This document shows, one piece after another, positions 44,974 to 53,969 of a stretch of 64,000 nt of DNA. The notes under the pieces are model-generated. The model worked only from the letters and a program-made list of their open reading frames with translations. It had not been told where the DNA came from and searched no databases. Made by a program: the position numbers and the translations under genes. The stretch covers positions 930,001-994,000 of the forward strand of contig NZ_CP059987.1 in the NCBI RefSeq assembly GCF_014483895.1, written 5' to 3'. Each line of letters begins with the position of its first letter. Within the stretch, counting starts at the first letter, position 1. The stretch comes from Protaetiibacter sp. SSC-01. GTDB lineage: Bacteria > Actinomycetota > Actinomycetes > Actinomycetales > Microbacteriaceae.

Positions 44974-46176
44974 ATGACCGCGCACGCGTGGTGGCCCACC
45001 ACTGCGGCGACTGATTTCCTGAGCCCTGCGGTCGTGGTCGCGGGCCGCGGCGCCTCTGCCCGGGCCGCGGCCGTCCTCGCGGACCACCTCGGCATCCGGG
45101 AGGGCGCGGTACTCGTCGCCGTCGATGACATCGTGGCGAACGCGGGACTCACCGACGCCCTCGTGGACGGGCTGAAGGAAGCCGGCTACAGCGTCGCGGT
45201 GGAGGGCGGATTCGGCAGCGAGCCGACCGACGACGTCATCGATGCGATCGCCGAGCGCGCGCGCCGCGTGGGCGCCGTCGCCGTCGTGGGCATCGGCGGC
45301 GGCTCGGTGCTCGACTCCTCGAAGATCCTCGCCCTCCTGATCCGCAACGACGGTTCGGCCGCGGACTGGGTCGGTTCGGTGTCGCCGTCGCAGGGGGTCG
45401 CGCCGCTTCTGCTCGTGCCGACGACGAGCGGAACGGGCTCGGAGGCGACGCGCATCGCGATGCTCACCGTGCGGGGCGTGAAGCGCGCATCCTCCTCGCC
45501 CCTGTACATCCCGCGGGCGGTCATCATCGACCCCGATCTCGTGGCGTCGCTCCCCGCGGGCGTCGTGGCATCCACCGGTATGGACGCCCTCGCCCACGCC
45601 GTGGAGTCGCTCATGTCGACCCAGCGCTCGCCGCTCTCGGCGCATCACGCACTGCGGGCGATCGAGCTGCTCGTGGCCAACCTCGAGGACGCCGCCGCGG
45701 GCCACGCCGAAGCGCGCGCACGCTGTCTGTGGGCGTCGCATCTGGCGGGTCAGGCGCTCAACGCGGGCGTCGTCGTGGGCCACTCGCTCGCGTACTGCCT
45801 CGCGTACGAGCACCCGATGCCTCACGGCACGTCGTGCGCGCTCGCGCTGCCCTACTGCCTCGCGTACAACCGCAATCTCGACCCGGAGATCGCGGCCGAC
45901 CTCGCCTCCGCCCTCACCGCGGGACGCTCCGTCGATCTGCGGGATGCCGCCCAGGAGGTCTTCGAGCTCGCCGCACGTCTGGGCCTGCCCGTGACGCTCG
46001 ACGACGCCGGCATCCCGGAGGGAGCCGAGCGAGGGATCGCAGAGCGCTGCGTGACCGAGTACCCGAGGCCGACGAACCCGCAGCCGCTCGACGTGGAGGA
46101 CCTCGACGTGCTCGTCCGCGCGATGCGCGGCGGCGACCTGGATGCGGCGTTCGGCGCCGTGGCGGTGGCCCGATGA
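44974..46176 (+). CDS. Iron-dependent alcohol dehydrogenase
   Basis: 400 residues. The family signatures are present: GIGGGSVLDSSK for NAD, PTTSGTGSEAT, and metal ligands in MDALAHAVES and in GHSLAYCLAYEHPMPHGTSC. Group III ADHs of this kind oxidise short alcohols or hydroxy acids such as 4-hydroxybutyrate or 1,3-propanediol. The following aldehyde dehydrogenase overlaps by four bases, so the two steps are probably alcohol to aldehyde to acid. Confidence 0.92.
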   Translation: MTAHAWWPTTAATDFLSPAVVVAGRGASARAAAVLADHLGIREGAVLVAVDDIVANAGLTDALVDGLKEAGYSVAVEGGFGSEPTDDVIDAIAERARRVGAVAVVGIGGGSVLDSSKILALLIRNDGSAADWVGSVSPSQGVAPLLLVPTTSGTGSEATRIAMLTVRGVKRASSSPLYIPRAVIIDPDLVASLPAGVVASTGMDALAHAVESLMSTQRSPLSAHHALRAIELLVANLEDAAAGHAEARARCLWASHLAGQALNAGVVVGHSLAYCLAYEHPMPHGTSCALALPYCLAYNRNLDPEIAADLASALTAGRSVDLRDAAQEVFELAARLGLPVTLDDAGIPEGAERGIAERCVTEYPRPTNPQPLDVEDLDVLVRAMRGGDLDAAFGAVAVAR

Positions 46177-47624
46177 GCGCGGCCGTGCTGCGCAACCTCG
46201 TCGGCGGCGCGTTCGTCGACGCCCGGGAGGGCGGTCTCATCGACGTCGTCGACCCCTCGACGGAGGGTGCTCTCGTAGGCCGTGTGCCGGCCATGACCGC
46301 CGACGACCTGCCCGCCGTCTTCGAGGCGGCGCGCGCGGGTGCCCGCACCTGGAAGGCCGTCGACCCGCTCGCGCGCGGCCGCGTCCTGCTCGACGCCGCC
46401 GCGCTCATTCGCCGCGACGCAGGGGAGCTCGTGGACACGATCGTGCGCGAGATGGGCAAGACGCGCGCCGAGGCGACGGGCGAGGTCGGCAAGGCGGCTG
46501 AGTTCTTCGAGTACTACGGAGGGCTTGCGCGCGGGCCCGTCGGCTCGCTCGTGCCCGACGCGCGCACCGGCACGTTCGCCGCCGTGCTCCATGAGCCGGT
46601 CGGCGTCGTGGTCCTCATCACGCCGTGGAACGACCCCCTGCTCACCCCCGCGCGCAAGCTCGCCCCGGCGCTGCTCTCGGGCAACGCCGTCGTCCTCAAG
46701 CCCGCGACGGAGACGCCGCTCATCGCGTTGCGCCTCGCCGCGCTGCTGCACGAGGCGGGTCTCCCCGCGGGGGTGCTCGGGACGGTCACGGGGCGCGGGG
46801 CCGACATCGGCGACGCGCTCGCGACCGATGCCGCCATCGCGGCGATCTCGTTCACGGGATCGACGGAGGTCGGACGGCGGCTGCAGCGCACCGTCGCGGG
46901 CAGCGGCGTGCGACTGCAGACCGAGATGGGCGGCAAGAACGCGGCCGTCGTCCTCGACGACGCGGACCTCGACATCGCCGTCGCGGCGATCGGCGCGGGC
47001 GCCTTCGCTCAGGCCGGCCAGCGCTGCACGGCGACGAGCCGGCTCATCGTCCAGCGGGGTGTGGCAGATGAGCTGCGTTCTCGTCTGGCCGCGGCGGTCG
47101 ATGCGATCGCCGTCGGGCCCGGCGCGGACGACGCGACCACCATGGGCCCCGTCGTGAGCCACCGCGCTCGCGACGAGATCCGGTCGGCCGTGGAGCGCGC
47201 CCTCGAGGAGGGCGCGGACGTCGTCGCCCGGGGATCCATCGCCGCTGTCGAGTCGTCGGGCGGGGCGTACGTCGCCCCCGCCCTGCTCCAGGTCGCGCCC
47301 GACTCCTCCATCTGGCGCGACGAGGTCTTCGGCCCCGTGCTCGCGATGCTCGTGGTCGACACGGTCGAGGAGGCGATCGACGCGGTCAACGCCTCCGCCT
47401 ACGGTCTCTCGAGCGCCGTCTTCACGCGCGACCTGGGCAACGCGTTCGCGTTCGTCCACGGCGTCGACACCGGTCAGGTGTCGGTGAACCAGCCGACGAG
47501 CGGATGGGACGTCCACCACCCCTTCGGCGGCTTCAAGGACTCGGGCTCTCCCTTCAAGGAGCAGGGCACCGAGGCCCTCGCCTTCTACTCCCGCGTCAAG
47601 ACCGCGGCGATCAGGACGAGCTGA
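46173..47624 (+). CDS. Aldehyde dehydrogenase family protein
   Basis: 483 residues from ATG 46173. It has the cofactor-site FTGSTEVGRR, the general base Glu in QTEMGGKN and the catalytic Cys in AGQRCTATSR, with the C-terminal HPFGGFKDSG. The GKNAAVVLDDADLD segment resembles succinate-semialdehyde and related dehydrogenases. It presumably oxidises the aldehyde made by the iron ADH. Stop and next start share bases (TGATG). Confidence 0.93.
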   Translation: MSAAVLRNLVGGAFVDAREGGLIDVVDPSTEGALVGRVPAMTADDLPAVFEAARAGARTWKAVDPLARGRVLLDAAALIRRDAGELVDTIVREMGKTRAEATGEVGKAAEFFEYYGGLARGPVGSLVPDARTGTFAAVLHEPVGVVVLITPWNDPLLTPARKLAPALLSGNAVVLKPATETPLIALRLAALLHEAGLPAGVLGTVTGRGADIGDALATDAAIAAISFTGSTEVGRRLQRTVAGSGVRLQTEMGGKNAAVVLDDADLDIAVAAIGAGAFAQAGQRCTATSRLIVQRGVADELRSRLAAAVDAIAVGPGADDATTMGPVVSHRARDEIRSAVERALEEGADVVARGSIAAVESSGGAYVAPALLQVAPDSSIWRDEVFGPVLAMLVVDTVEEAIDAVNASAYGLSSAVFTRDLGNAFAFVHGVDTGQVSVNQPTSGWDVHHPFGGFKDSGSPFKEQGTEALAFYSRVKTAAIRTS

Positions 47625-48382
47625 TGGGCCCTCTCTTCTCTCTGGAGGGCCGCCGCGCCCTCGTCACCGGCGCGGGGCGCGGTATCGGCCGCGCCCTGGC
47701 GCTCGGCCTCGCGGAGGCGGGCGCACGAGTGGCGGTCGCGGCACGGAGCGATCATGAGCTGGCCGAGACCGTCGCCGTGATGGGTGGCGCGTCGCACGCC
47801 CTCGTGACGGATCTCGCCGAGCCCGGCGCGCCGGAGGCCCTCGCGACGCGCGCCGAGGAGTCGCTCGGGGGAGTGGTCGACATCGTCGTCCACGCCGCGG
47901 GGGTGCAGCATCGCGCGCCTGCGGAGGCCTTCGCCGCCGACGACTGGCGCCGGGTGCTCGAGCTCGACCTCACGGCGCCGTTCCTGCTGAGCCAGGCTGT
48001 CGGAGCCCGCCAGCTCGAGGCCGGGCGTGCGGGGAGCCACATCTTCATCGCATCCATCTCGAGCGTGCTCGGCTTGCCGAACATCGCGGCCTACTCGGCC
48101 GCGAAGTCGGGTCTCATGGGGATCGTTCGCAGCCTGAGTCTCGAGTGGTCGGGCAGGGGCATCCGCGTCAACGCGGTCGGCCCCGGCTACATCCGCACGC
48201 GTCTCACCGCCGAGCTGCTCGACGACCCGGAGCGGTCGGAGCGGATGCGCGCGCGCATCCCCATGGGGAGGTTCGGCGTGCCGGAGGACCTCGTGGGGCC
48301 GACGGTGTTCCTCGCCTCGGACGCCTCGGCGTATACGACGGGGCAGCTCCTCATGGTCGACGGCGGATGGACGACCTCGTGA
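47624..48382 (+). CDS. SDR family oxidoreductase
   Basis: 252 residues from ATG 47624. The classical SDR motifs are TGAGRGIG, the HAAG strand (in VVHAAGVQHRAPA), Ser in ASISSVLG and YSAAK. The C-terminus VDGGWTTS closes the fold. Similar to 3-ketoacyl or sugar-acid dehydrogenases such as gluconate 5-dehydrogenase. The substrate is probably the hydroxy acid of this block. It overlaps the following oxidase by GTGA. Confidence 0.9.
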   Translation: MGPLFSLEGRRALVTGAGRGIGRALALGLAEAGARVAVAARSDHELAETVAVMGGASHALVTDLAEPGAPEALATRAEESLGGVVDIVVHAAGVQHRAPAEAFAADDWRRVLELDLTAPFLLSQAVGARQLEAGRAGSHIFIASISSVLGLPNIAAYSAAKSGLMGIVRSLSLEWSGRGIRVNAVGPGYIRTRLTAELLDDPERSERMRARIPMGRFGVPEDLVGPTVFLASDASAYTTGQLLMVDGGWTTS

Positions 48383-49575
48383 GCGAGCGCACCGTCGTCG
48401 TCGGCGCCGGGATCGTGGGGCTCGCGATCGCGCGCGCGCTCGCGATGCGCGAGGGCGGGGAGGTGGTCGTCGTCGAGAAGGAGACGCGCGTCGCCGCCCA
48501 TCAGACCGGCCACAACTCGGGCGTCGTGCACGCCGGGCTCTACTACGCGCCCGGTTCACTCAAGGCTCAGCTGTGCGCGCGGGGTCGGGTGCTCATCCGC
48601 GAGTTCTGCGAGGAGCACGCTCTGCCGTATCGTCCCGTGGGCAAGCTCGTCGTAGCGGTCGACGACTCCGAGCTCGCGGCGCTCGACGAGCTCGAGCGCC
48701 GCTCGGTCGCGAACGCTGTTCCGGGGCTCCGGCGTCTCGACCGCGAGGGCCTGCGCGAGATCGAGCCGCACGTCGCGGGCATCGCCGGGCTCCACTCCCC
48801 GGAGACCGCGGTGGTCGACTACGCGACCATCTCCGAGGCGATGGCGGCGGACGTGCGTCGTGCGGGAGGTCGCATCCTGCTCGGCACCGAGGTCACGGGC
48901 ATCCGCGAGGAGGCCGGGCGCGTGCGTGTCACAGCCGGCCCTCACGAGCTGGTGGCCGATCGCGTCGTCGTGTGCGCAGGCCTGCAGTCGGATGCGGTCG
49001 CCGCGTTCGTCGGCGCGTCGCCGTCGCCGCGCATCCTTCCTTTCCGGGGTGAGTACTGGGCGCTTGCGCCCGAGCGTGAGGACCTCGTGCGCGGCATGAT
49101 CTACCCGGTGCCCGATCCGCGCTTCCCGTTCCTCGGGGTGCACTTCACGCGCGGTGTCTACGACGATGTCCATGTCGGGCCCAACGCCGTGCCGGCGCTC
49201 GCGCGCGAGGGCTACCGCTGGCGCGACATCTCGTTCCGCGACACGTGGGGTTCGCTGACGTGGCCCGGTGCCCCCTCGCTCGCGCGTCAGCACTGGCGCA
49301 TGGGCGTCCGGGAGGTCTCCGCGTCGGTGCTCAAGCCGTTGTACTTCCGTGAGGCGAGGCGCTTCGTGCCCGAGCTGCGGATGGCGGACCTCACCTCGAA
49401 GACGACCTCGGGAGTGAGGGCGCAGGCGTGGGGGAGTGACGGAGCGCTGCTCGACGACTTCGCCGTCGACCGCGTCGGATCCGTGACGCTTCTGCGCAAC
49501 GCGCCGTCGCCCGCCGCGACCTCCGCTCTCGCGATCGCGGAGCACGTGCTCGAGCACTTCGTCCTGGCGTCGTGA
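48379..49575 (+). CDS. lhgO: L-2-hydroxyglutarate oxidase family FAD enzyme
   Basis: 398 residues from GTG 48379 (ATG 48367 is an alternative). The FAD motif is VVGAGIVGLAIARAL, followed by EKETRVAAHQTGHNSGVVHAGLYY, a hallmark of LhgO/L2HGDH proteins, and the C-terminal PSPAATSALAIAEHV. The enzyme oxidises L-2-hydroxyglutarate to 2-oxoglutarate with electrons to oxygen or the quinone pool. It ends the GntR block, which makes 2-oxoglutarate a likely end product, although a different 2-hydroxy acid is possible. Confidence 0.9.
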   Translation: MSERTVVVGAGIVGLAIARALAMREGGEVVVVEKETRVAAHQTGHNSGVVHAGLYYAPGSLKAQLCARGRVLIREFCEEHALPYRPVGKLVVAVDDSELAALDELERRSVANAVPGLRRLDREGLREIEPHVAGIAGLHSPETAVVDYATISEAMAADVRRAGGRILLGTEVTGIREEAGRVRVTAGPHELVADRVVVCAGLQSDAVAAFVGASPSPRILPFRGEYWALAPEREDLVRGMIYPVPDPRFPFLGVHFTRGVYDDVHVGPNAVPALAREGYRWRDISFRDTWGSLTWPGAPSLARQHWRMGVREVSASVLKPLYFREARRFVPELRMADLTSKTTSGVRAQAWGSDGALLDDFAVDRVGSVTLLRNAPSPAATSALAIAEHVLEHFVLAS

Positions 49576-49710
49576 CGGGTCGATGAGCGGGACCGAGAGT
49601 GTGCCGACCGTCGAGTCGGTTCGGCAGCGCTCGTCGTCTTGTCGACGTCAGGGAGCTCGGCATCGTCGCCGATTGACACGGCAAGAGCCGGACACTATCG
49701 TCGTAGCAAG

Positions 49711-49728
49711 CGACCAACCAGTCGGTCG
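49711..49728. promoter_or_regulatory. TetR-type operator site 1
   Basis: cgaccaaccagtcggtcg is a near-palindrome 23 bases upstream of the SnoaL-like gene. It matches two further sites near the TetR gene (consensus CGACCGACnAGTCGGTCG). The promoter it controls should drive the importer and CoA-ligase genes. Confidence 0.7.
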
Positions 49729-49751
49729 ATAAGGTATCAAGGGAGATATCC

Positions 49752-50189
49752 GTGGCGGATCTGAAAGCCATCGCCCGGGCGCAGTGCGACGCCTGGAACA
49801 ACCACGACCTCGAGGGCTACCTCTCGTACTTCAGCGAGGACGCGGTGTACACGTGCCCGGGGCAGCGGATCGAGGGTCGCGACGCGATTCGGACGTACAT
49901 GCTCACGCTCACCGAGGCGTTCCCGGACGAGCAGCTCGAGTACAAGGAGTTCACGGCAGAGGCCGACACCGTCGTGATGCGCTTCATCGCCCGCGCGCAC
50001 CACACCGGCCCGTTCCGCGTCAGCCCGCGCGTGACCCGCGAGCCGAGCGGTCGGTCCTACGAGCTCGACGTCGTGAGCATCGCGACGTTCGAGGGCGACC
50101 AGATCGTGAAGCTGGAGGACTTCTTCGACCTCTACGACTTCGCGTTCCGCCAGATGCAGTTCCCGTTCCCCACCCGGCGAGCCAGTTAG
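49752..50189 (+). CDS. SnoaL-like/NTF2-fold protein
   Basis: 145 residues from GTG 49752, with gggagat upstream. The pattern AQCDAWNNHDLEGYLSYFSEDAVY, then GRDAIRTYMLTLTEAFPD and the strand-rich C-terminal half fits the SnoaL-like cone fold (small isomerases, cyclases or hydratases). It is the first gene after operator site 1, 32 bases before the solute-binding protein gene, so it probably belongs to the same regulon. The reaction is unknown. Confidence 0.85.
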   Translation: MADLKAIARAQCDAWNNHDLEGYLSYFSEDAVYTCPGQRIEGRDAIRTYMLTLTEAFPDEQLEYKEFTAEADTVVMRFIARAHHTGPFRVSPRVTREPSGRSYELDVVSIATFEGDQIVKLEDFFDLYDFAFRQMQFPFPTRRAS

Positions 50190-50221
50190 TCGACGACGCC
50201 TAACGAAAGGAAGCCTTACCC

Positions 50222-51532
50222 ATGCACAGCACGACACGCCGCCCCAGCCGCGGCATCCGCACCGCCCTCCTCGGCGGCATCGCCGCCGCCAGCCTCGCGC
50301 TTACCGGTTGCCAGGGCTCCGCCCTCGGCGGCGGCGGCGACGAGGCCGAGGAGGCCGCCCCCGGTATCACCGACACCGAGATCCACATCGGCGTGACCTA
50401 CCCGTTCTCGGGAGCGCTTTCCGCATACGGCGCGCAGTACAAGGGCGCCCAGGCCTACGTGGACTACGTGAACGACGAGTTCGGAGGCGTCAAGAGCGCC
50501 GATGGCAAGACCCGCAAGATCATCCTCGACACCGCCGACGACCAGTACGACCCGGCGAAGGCGTTCGAGCAGGTGCGCAAGCTCGTCGAGAACGACGGCG
50601 TTTTCGCGATCGCCGGTGTCGTCGGCACCCCCTCGAACTCGGCGATCATCGACTACCTCAACGAGAGCGATGTGCCGCACGTCTTCGCGGCGACCGGCGC
50701 CTCGAAGTGGGGCGCGACCCCGGACGTGTACCCGTGGTCGATCGGGTTCCAGCCTGCCTACTCGCTCGAATCGGCCGCCTACGTGCAGTACCTCGAGGAG
50801 AACCAGCCCGACGCCAAGGTCGCGCTGCTGTATCAGAACGACGACTACGGCAAGGACTTCCTCGTCGGCTTCAAGGCGGCCGTCGAGCAGTCGGACACCG
50901 ACATCGAGATCGTCGCCGAGGAGTCGTACGAGACCTCCGATACGACCCTCGACTCGCAGATGGCGCGCCTCGCGGCGAGCGGTGCGACCGCGGCGAACCT
51001 CATCACGACACCGAAGTTCGCGGCACAGGCGCTGCAGTTCCTGTACGACTCGAGCTGGGACCCGCAGACGGTCGTGGTCGCGAGCCCCGCAGCATCCATC
51101 TCGTCGACGATCCTGCCGATCGGCGTCGAGAAGGCCCAGGGCATCATCACGGCGCTCTACTTCAAGGATCCGGCGGACCCGCAGTGGGACGATGACGAGG
51201 GCATGAAGCAGTACAAGGAGATCCTGTCCACGTACAGTGATGTCGAGGACCTCAGCGAGAACATGCCCGTGCACGGTTTCAACCACTTCTACGCCGTCGT
51301 GGAAGCGCTCAAGGGCATGAAGGAGCCGACGCGACAGGGCCTCATGGACGCCGTCCTGAGCATGGACAAGGTGGAGCACCCCATGCTCGTCCCGGGCAGC
51401 ACGGTCAACACGGGAGCGGACGACCGCTTCCCCGTCGAGACCCTGATGCTGCAGCAGTTCGAGGGTGAGCACTGGAAGATCATCAGCGAGGCGCTGCACT
51501 TCGAGGGGCAGACGGCGAGCCTCTCCAAGTAA
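50222..51532 (+). CDS. LIV-type ABC importer, solute-binding lipoprotein
   Basis: 436 residues. The lipobox is LALTGC (Cys at 23). The mature part is a type I periplasmic-binding fold: IHIGVTYPFSGALSAYG, then GVVGTPSNSAIIDYLN and VALLYQNDDYGKDFL, like LivJ/Leu-Ile-Val receptors. Homologues of this class also bind aromatic and other carboxylic acids. Genes for both ATPases and both permeases follow. Ribosome site aaaggaa is upstream. Confidence 0.93.
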   Translation: MHSTTRRPSRGIRTALLGGIAAASLALTGCQGSALGGGGDEAEEAAPGITDTEIHIGVTYPFSGALSAYGAQYKGAQAYVDYVNDEFGGVKSADGKTRKIILDTADDQYDPAKAFEQVRKLVENDGVFAIAGVVGTPSNSAIIDYLNESDVPHVFAATGASKWGATPDVYPWSIGFQPAYSLESAAYVQYLEENQPDAKVALLYQNDDYGKDFLVGFKAAVEQSDTDIEIVAEESYETSDTTLDSQMARLAASGATAANLITTPKFAAQALQFLYDSSWDPQTVVVASPAASISSTILPIGVEKAQGIITALYFKDPADPQWDDDEGMKQYKEILSTYSDVEDLSENMPVHGFNHFYAVVEALKGMKEPTRQGLMDAVLSMDKVEHPMLVPGSTVNTGADDRFPVETLMLQQFEGEHWKIISEALHFEGQTASLSK

Positions 51533-51605
51533 CGGAACATCACTGAGTGCGGGCCGATGGCGACATCGGCCCGCACCCGGATTCGGCAATGACGGCGAAA
51601 CGGAA

Positions 51606-52382
51606 ATGGGTATGAGCGAGCGAGGGACGCTGCTCGGCGTGAGCGGTGTGAGCATCAGATTCGGTGGGCTTCAAGCGCTCGACGATGTGACCTTCGAGGT
51701 CGCGCGCGGGCAGATCGTCGGGCTTGTCGGTCCGAACGGCGCCGGCAAGACGACGCTCTTCAACGTGATCACGGGCGCGTACACCGCGGATGCGGGGAGC
51801 GTCGAGCTCGGCGGCGTCGAGCTCCTGAGGCGCCCGCCCCACCGCATCGCGCAGGCGGGCATCGCGCGCACGTTCCAGAACGTCGGTCTCGTGCCGGAGC
51901 TGACGGTGCGTCAGAACGTCCTCCTCGGGGCGCACGTCGACGACGGCTCGCGCGTGCTCGCGACAGCGCTCCGCGGCAGCGACCGACGCTCGAGCGAGGC
52001 CGCCCAGAACGCAGACGACGCCATCGACTTCCTCGGTCTGGGGGAGGTCGCGCACATGCGTCCGAAGGAGCTGCCGTTCGGCACTCTCAAGCGCATCGAG
52101 CTCGCGCGGGCGATCGCGAGCCGGCCGACCCTCCTCATGCTCGACGAGCCCGCCAACGGGCTGGCGCACGCCGAGGCCGAGGAGCTCGCCGCCACGATCT
52201 CGGAGATCCGGGACCGCTACGAACTGACGGTGCTCCTCGTGGAGCACAACATGCGCCTCGTGATGTCGATCTCCGATCGGATCGTGGTGCTCAACTTCGG
52301 CAAGGTGCTCGCAACGGGCACTCCCGCCGAGGTGAGCGCGGACCCGGCCGTCATCGAGGCCTACCTGGGGGATGGGAAGTGA
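51606..52382 (+). CDS. livG: LIV-type ABC importer ATPase (LivG-like)
   Basis: 258 residues; ATG 51606 or 51612. Walker A is GPNGAGKTT, with ARTFQNVGLVPELTV, the signature LPFGTLKRIELARA and LMLDEPANGLAHAE. The LivG-specific insertion HMRPKELPFG and the end VLLVEHNMRLVMSISDRI fit. It pairs with the LivF-like ATPase that overlaps it by four bases. LIV importers feed branched-chain amino acids or, in catabolic clusters, organic acids. Confidence 0.93.
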   Translation: MGMSERGTLLGVSGVSIRFGGLQALDDVTFEVARGQIVGLVGPNGAGKTTLFNVITGAYTADAGSVELGGVELLRRPPHRIAQAGIARTFQNVGLVPELTVRQNVLLGAHVDDGSRVLATALRGSDRRSSEAAQNADDAIDFLGLGEVAHMRPKELPFGTLKRIELARAIASRPTLLMLDEPANGLAHAEAEELAATISEIRDRYELTVLLVEHNMRLVMSISDRIVVLNFGKVLATGTPAEVSADPAVIEAYLGDGK

Positions 52383-53086
52383 GCCTGCTCGAACTCGACG
52401 GCGTCAACGCCCGCTACGGCGAGCGGAACGTCATCCACGACCTCGCCATGTCGATCGACGAGGGCGATCGCGTCGCCGTGCTGGGCGCCAACGGCGCCGG
52501 GAAGAGCACCCTGCTGCGCACGATCAGCGGCCTCATCAAGTTCGACGGAGCGGTCCGCTTCGGCGGTCGCGACCTCGCCGGGCGACGCCCCCACCAGATC
52601 GTGCGCGCGGGTGTCGCGCACGTGGCCGAGGGGCGCGGGACCTTCGGGCAGCTGACCGTCGAGGAGAACCTCCGCGCGGGCGCGTTCACGCGCAGCGGTC
52701 CCGGGGTCGCCGATGACATCGATCGGGTGTACGGGTACTTCCCCGTGCTGCGCGATCGAGCCAAGGGCAAGGCGGCGGCGCTCAGCGGCGGTGAGCAGCA
52801 GATGCTCGCCATCGGACGCGCGCTCATGCTCCGACCATCGCTCCTCCTGCTCGACGAGCCCTCGCTCGGCCTCGCGCCCAAGATGTCCGCCGAGGTCTTC
52901 CGCATCCTGCGGGAGATCCACGCGGACTCCGGGATGGCGGTGCTCGTCGTCGAGCAGAACGCCGAACTCGCCCTCGACTTCGTCGACCGTGCGTACGTCC
53001 TCGAGACGGGTCGCGTCGTCATGCAGGGAAGCTCCGAAGAGCTGCGCAGCAACTCCGACCTCCGTCGCGCCTACCTGGGGTACTGA
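52379..53086 (+). CDS. livF: LIV-type ABC importer ATPase (LivF-like)
   Basis: 235 residues from GTG 52379. Walker A GANGAGKST, AEGRGTFGQLTVEENLRAG, signature LSGGEQQMLAIGRA and LLLDEPSLGLAPK are typical LivF. It ends with VVEQNAELALDFVDRAYVLETGRV. It overlaps livG and is one base from the permease ATG. The energising subunit partner of the LivG-like protein. Confidence 0.94.
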   Translation: MSLLELDGVNARYGERNVIHDLAMSIDEGDRVAVLGANGAGKSTLLRTISGLIKFDGAVRFGGRDLAGRRPHQIVRAGVAHVAEGRGTFGQLTVEENLRAGAFTRSGPGVADDIDRVYGYFPVLRDRAKGKAAALSGGEQQMLAIGRALMLRPSLLLLDEPSLGLAPKMSAEVFRILREIHADSGMAVLVVEQNAELALDFVDRAYVLETGRVVMQGSSEELRSNSDLRRAYLGY

Positions 53087-53087
53087 C

Positions 53088-53969
53088 ATGAACCAACTCC
53101 TCGAGCAGATCGCCTCCGGCATCGGCACGGGCGCCATCTACGCGTCCGTCGCGCTCGCCCTCGTCCTCGTCTTCCGCTCGACCGGCATCATCAACCTCGC
53201 GCAGGGTGAGATGGCCATGTTCTCGACGTTCATCGCGTGGCAGCTCAACCAGGTTGGGATCCCGATCTGGGGTGCCATCGCGATCGCGATCGTGTTGTCG
53301 ATGGCGGGGGGAGCAGCCCTTGAGCGCCTCGTCATCCGGCCGTTCCGGAACCGCGACGAGCTGTCGATCGTCATCGTCACGCTCGGCCTCTTCCTCGTTT
53401 TCAACAGCGTCGCGGGCGCCATCTGGGGCTACACGATCCACTCGTTCCCGAATCCGCTCCCGGGCGGCGTCCTCGAGATCGGCTCGTTCCGGGTCACCCT
53501 CGCGACGGTCGGGACGCTCCTGATCGTGCTCGCGGCGACCGTGCTGCTCTTCGTGCTCTTCCAGCGCACCAAGATCGGCCTCGCGATGCGAGCGGCGGTC
53601 GACAACCCGCTCTCGAGCAAGCTCGTCGGCATCCCGACGGGCCTCGTGCTGAGCCTGGGTTGGGCGCTCGCCGCCGGCATGGGCGCGCTGTCGGGCGTGC
53701 TGGTCGCGCCTCAGCTGTTCCTCGAGCCCAACATGATGTTCGGCGTCCTCATCTACTCGTTCGCCGCGGCGACGCTCGGCGGGTGGGACAGCCCGCTCGG
53801 CGCCGTCATCGCGGGCGTGCTGCTCGGCGTGTGCCAGAACCTCGCCGCGACGTACATCCCGGCCATCGGCTCCGATCTCACGATCGCGTTCGCGCTGGGT
53901 CTCATCCTCCTGGTCCTGCTCGTCCGCCCGACGGGTCTTTTCGGTTCGAAAGAGGTCACCCGCGTATGA
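53088..53969 (+). CDS. livH: LIV-type ABC importer permease (LivH-like)
   Basis: 293 residues from ATG 53088. About eight membrane helices with the LivH patterns GAIYASVALALVLVFRSTGIINLAQGEMAM and ALAAGMGALSGVLVAP. Its EAA-like loop is LGGWDSPLGAVIAGVLLG. It overlaps the LivM-like gene by ATGA. Forms the heterodimeric membrane channel with the following gene. Confidence 0.93.
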   Translation: MNQLLEQIASGIGTGAIYASVALALVLVFRSTGIINLAQGEMAMFSTFIAWQLNQVGIPIWGAIAIAIVLSMAGGAALERLVIRPFRNRDELSIVIVTLGLFLVFNSVAGAIWGYTIHSFPNPLPGGVLEIGSFRVTLATVGTLLIVLAATVLLFVLFQRTKIGLAMRAAVDNPLSSKLVGIPTGLVLSLGWALAAGMGALSGVLVAPQLFLEPNMMFGVLIYSFAAATLGGWDSPLGAVIAGVLLGVCQNLAATYIPAIGSDLTIAFALGLILLVLLVRPTGLFGSKEVTRV

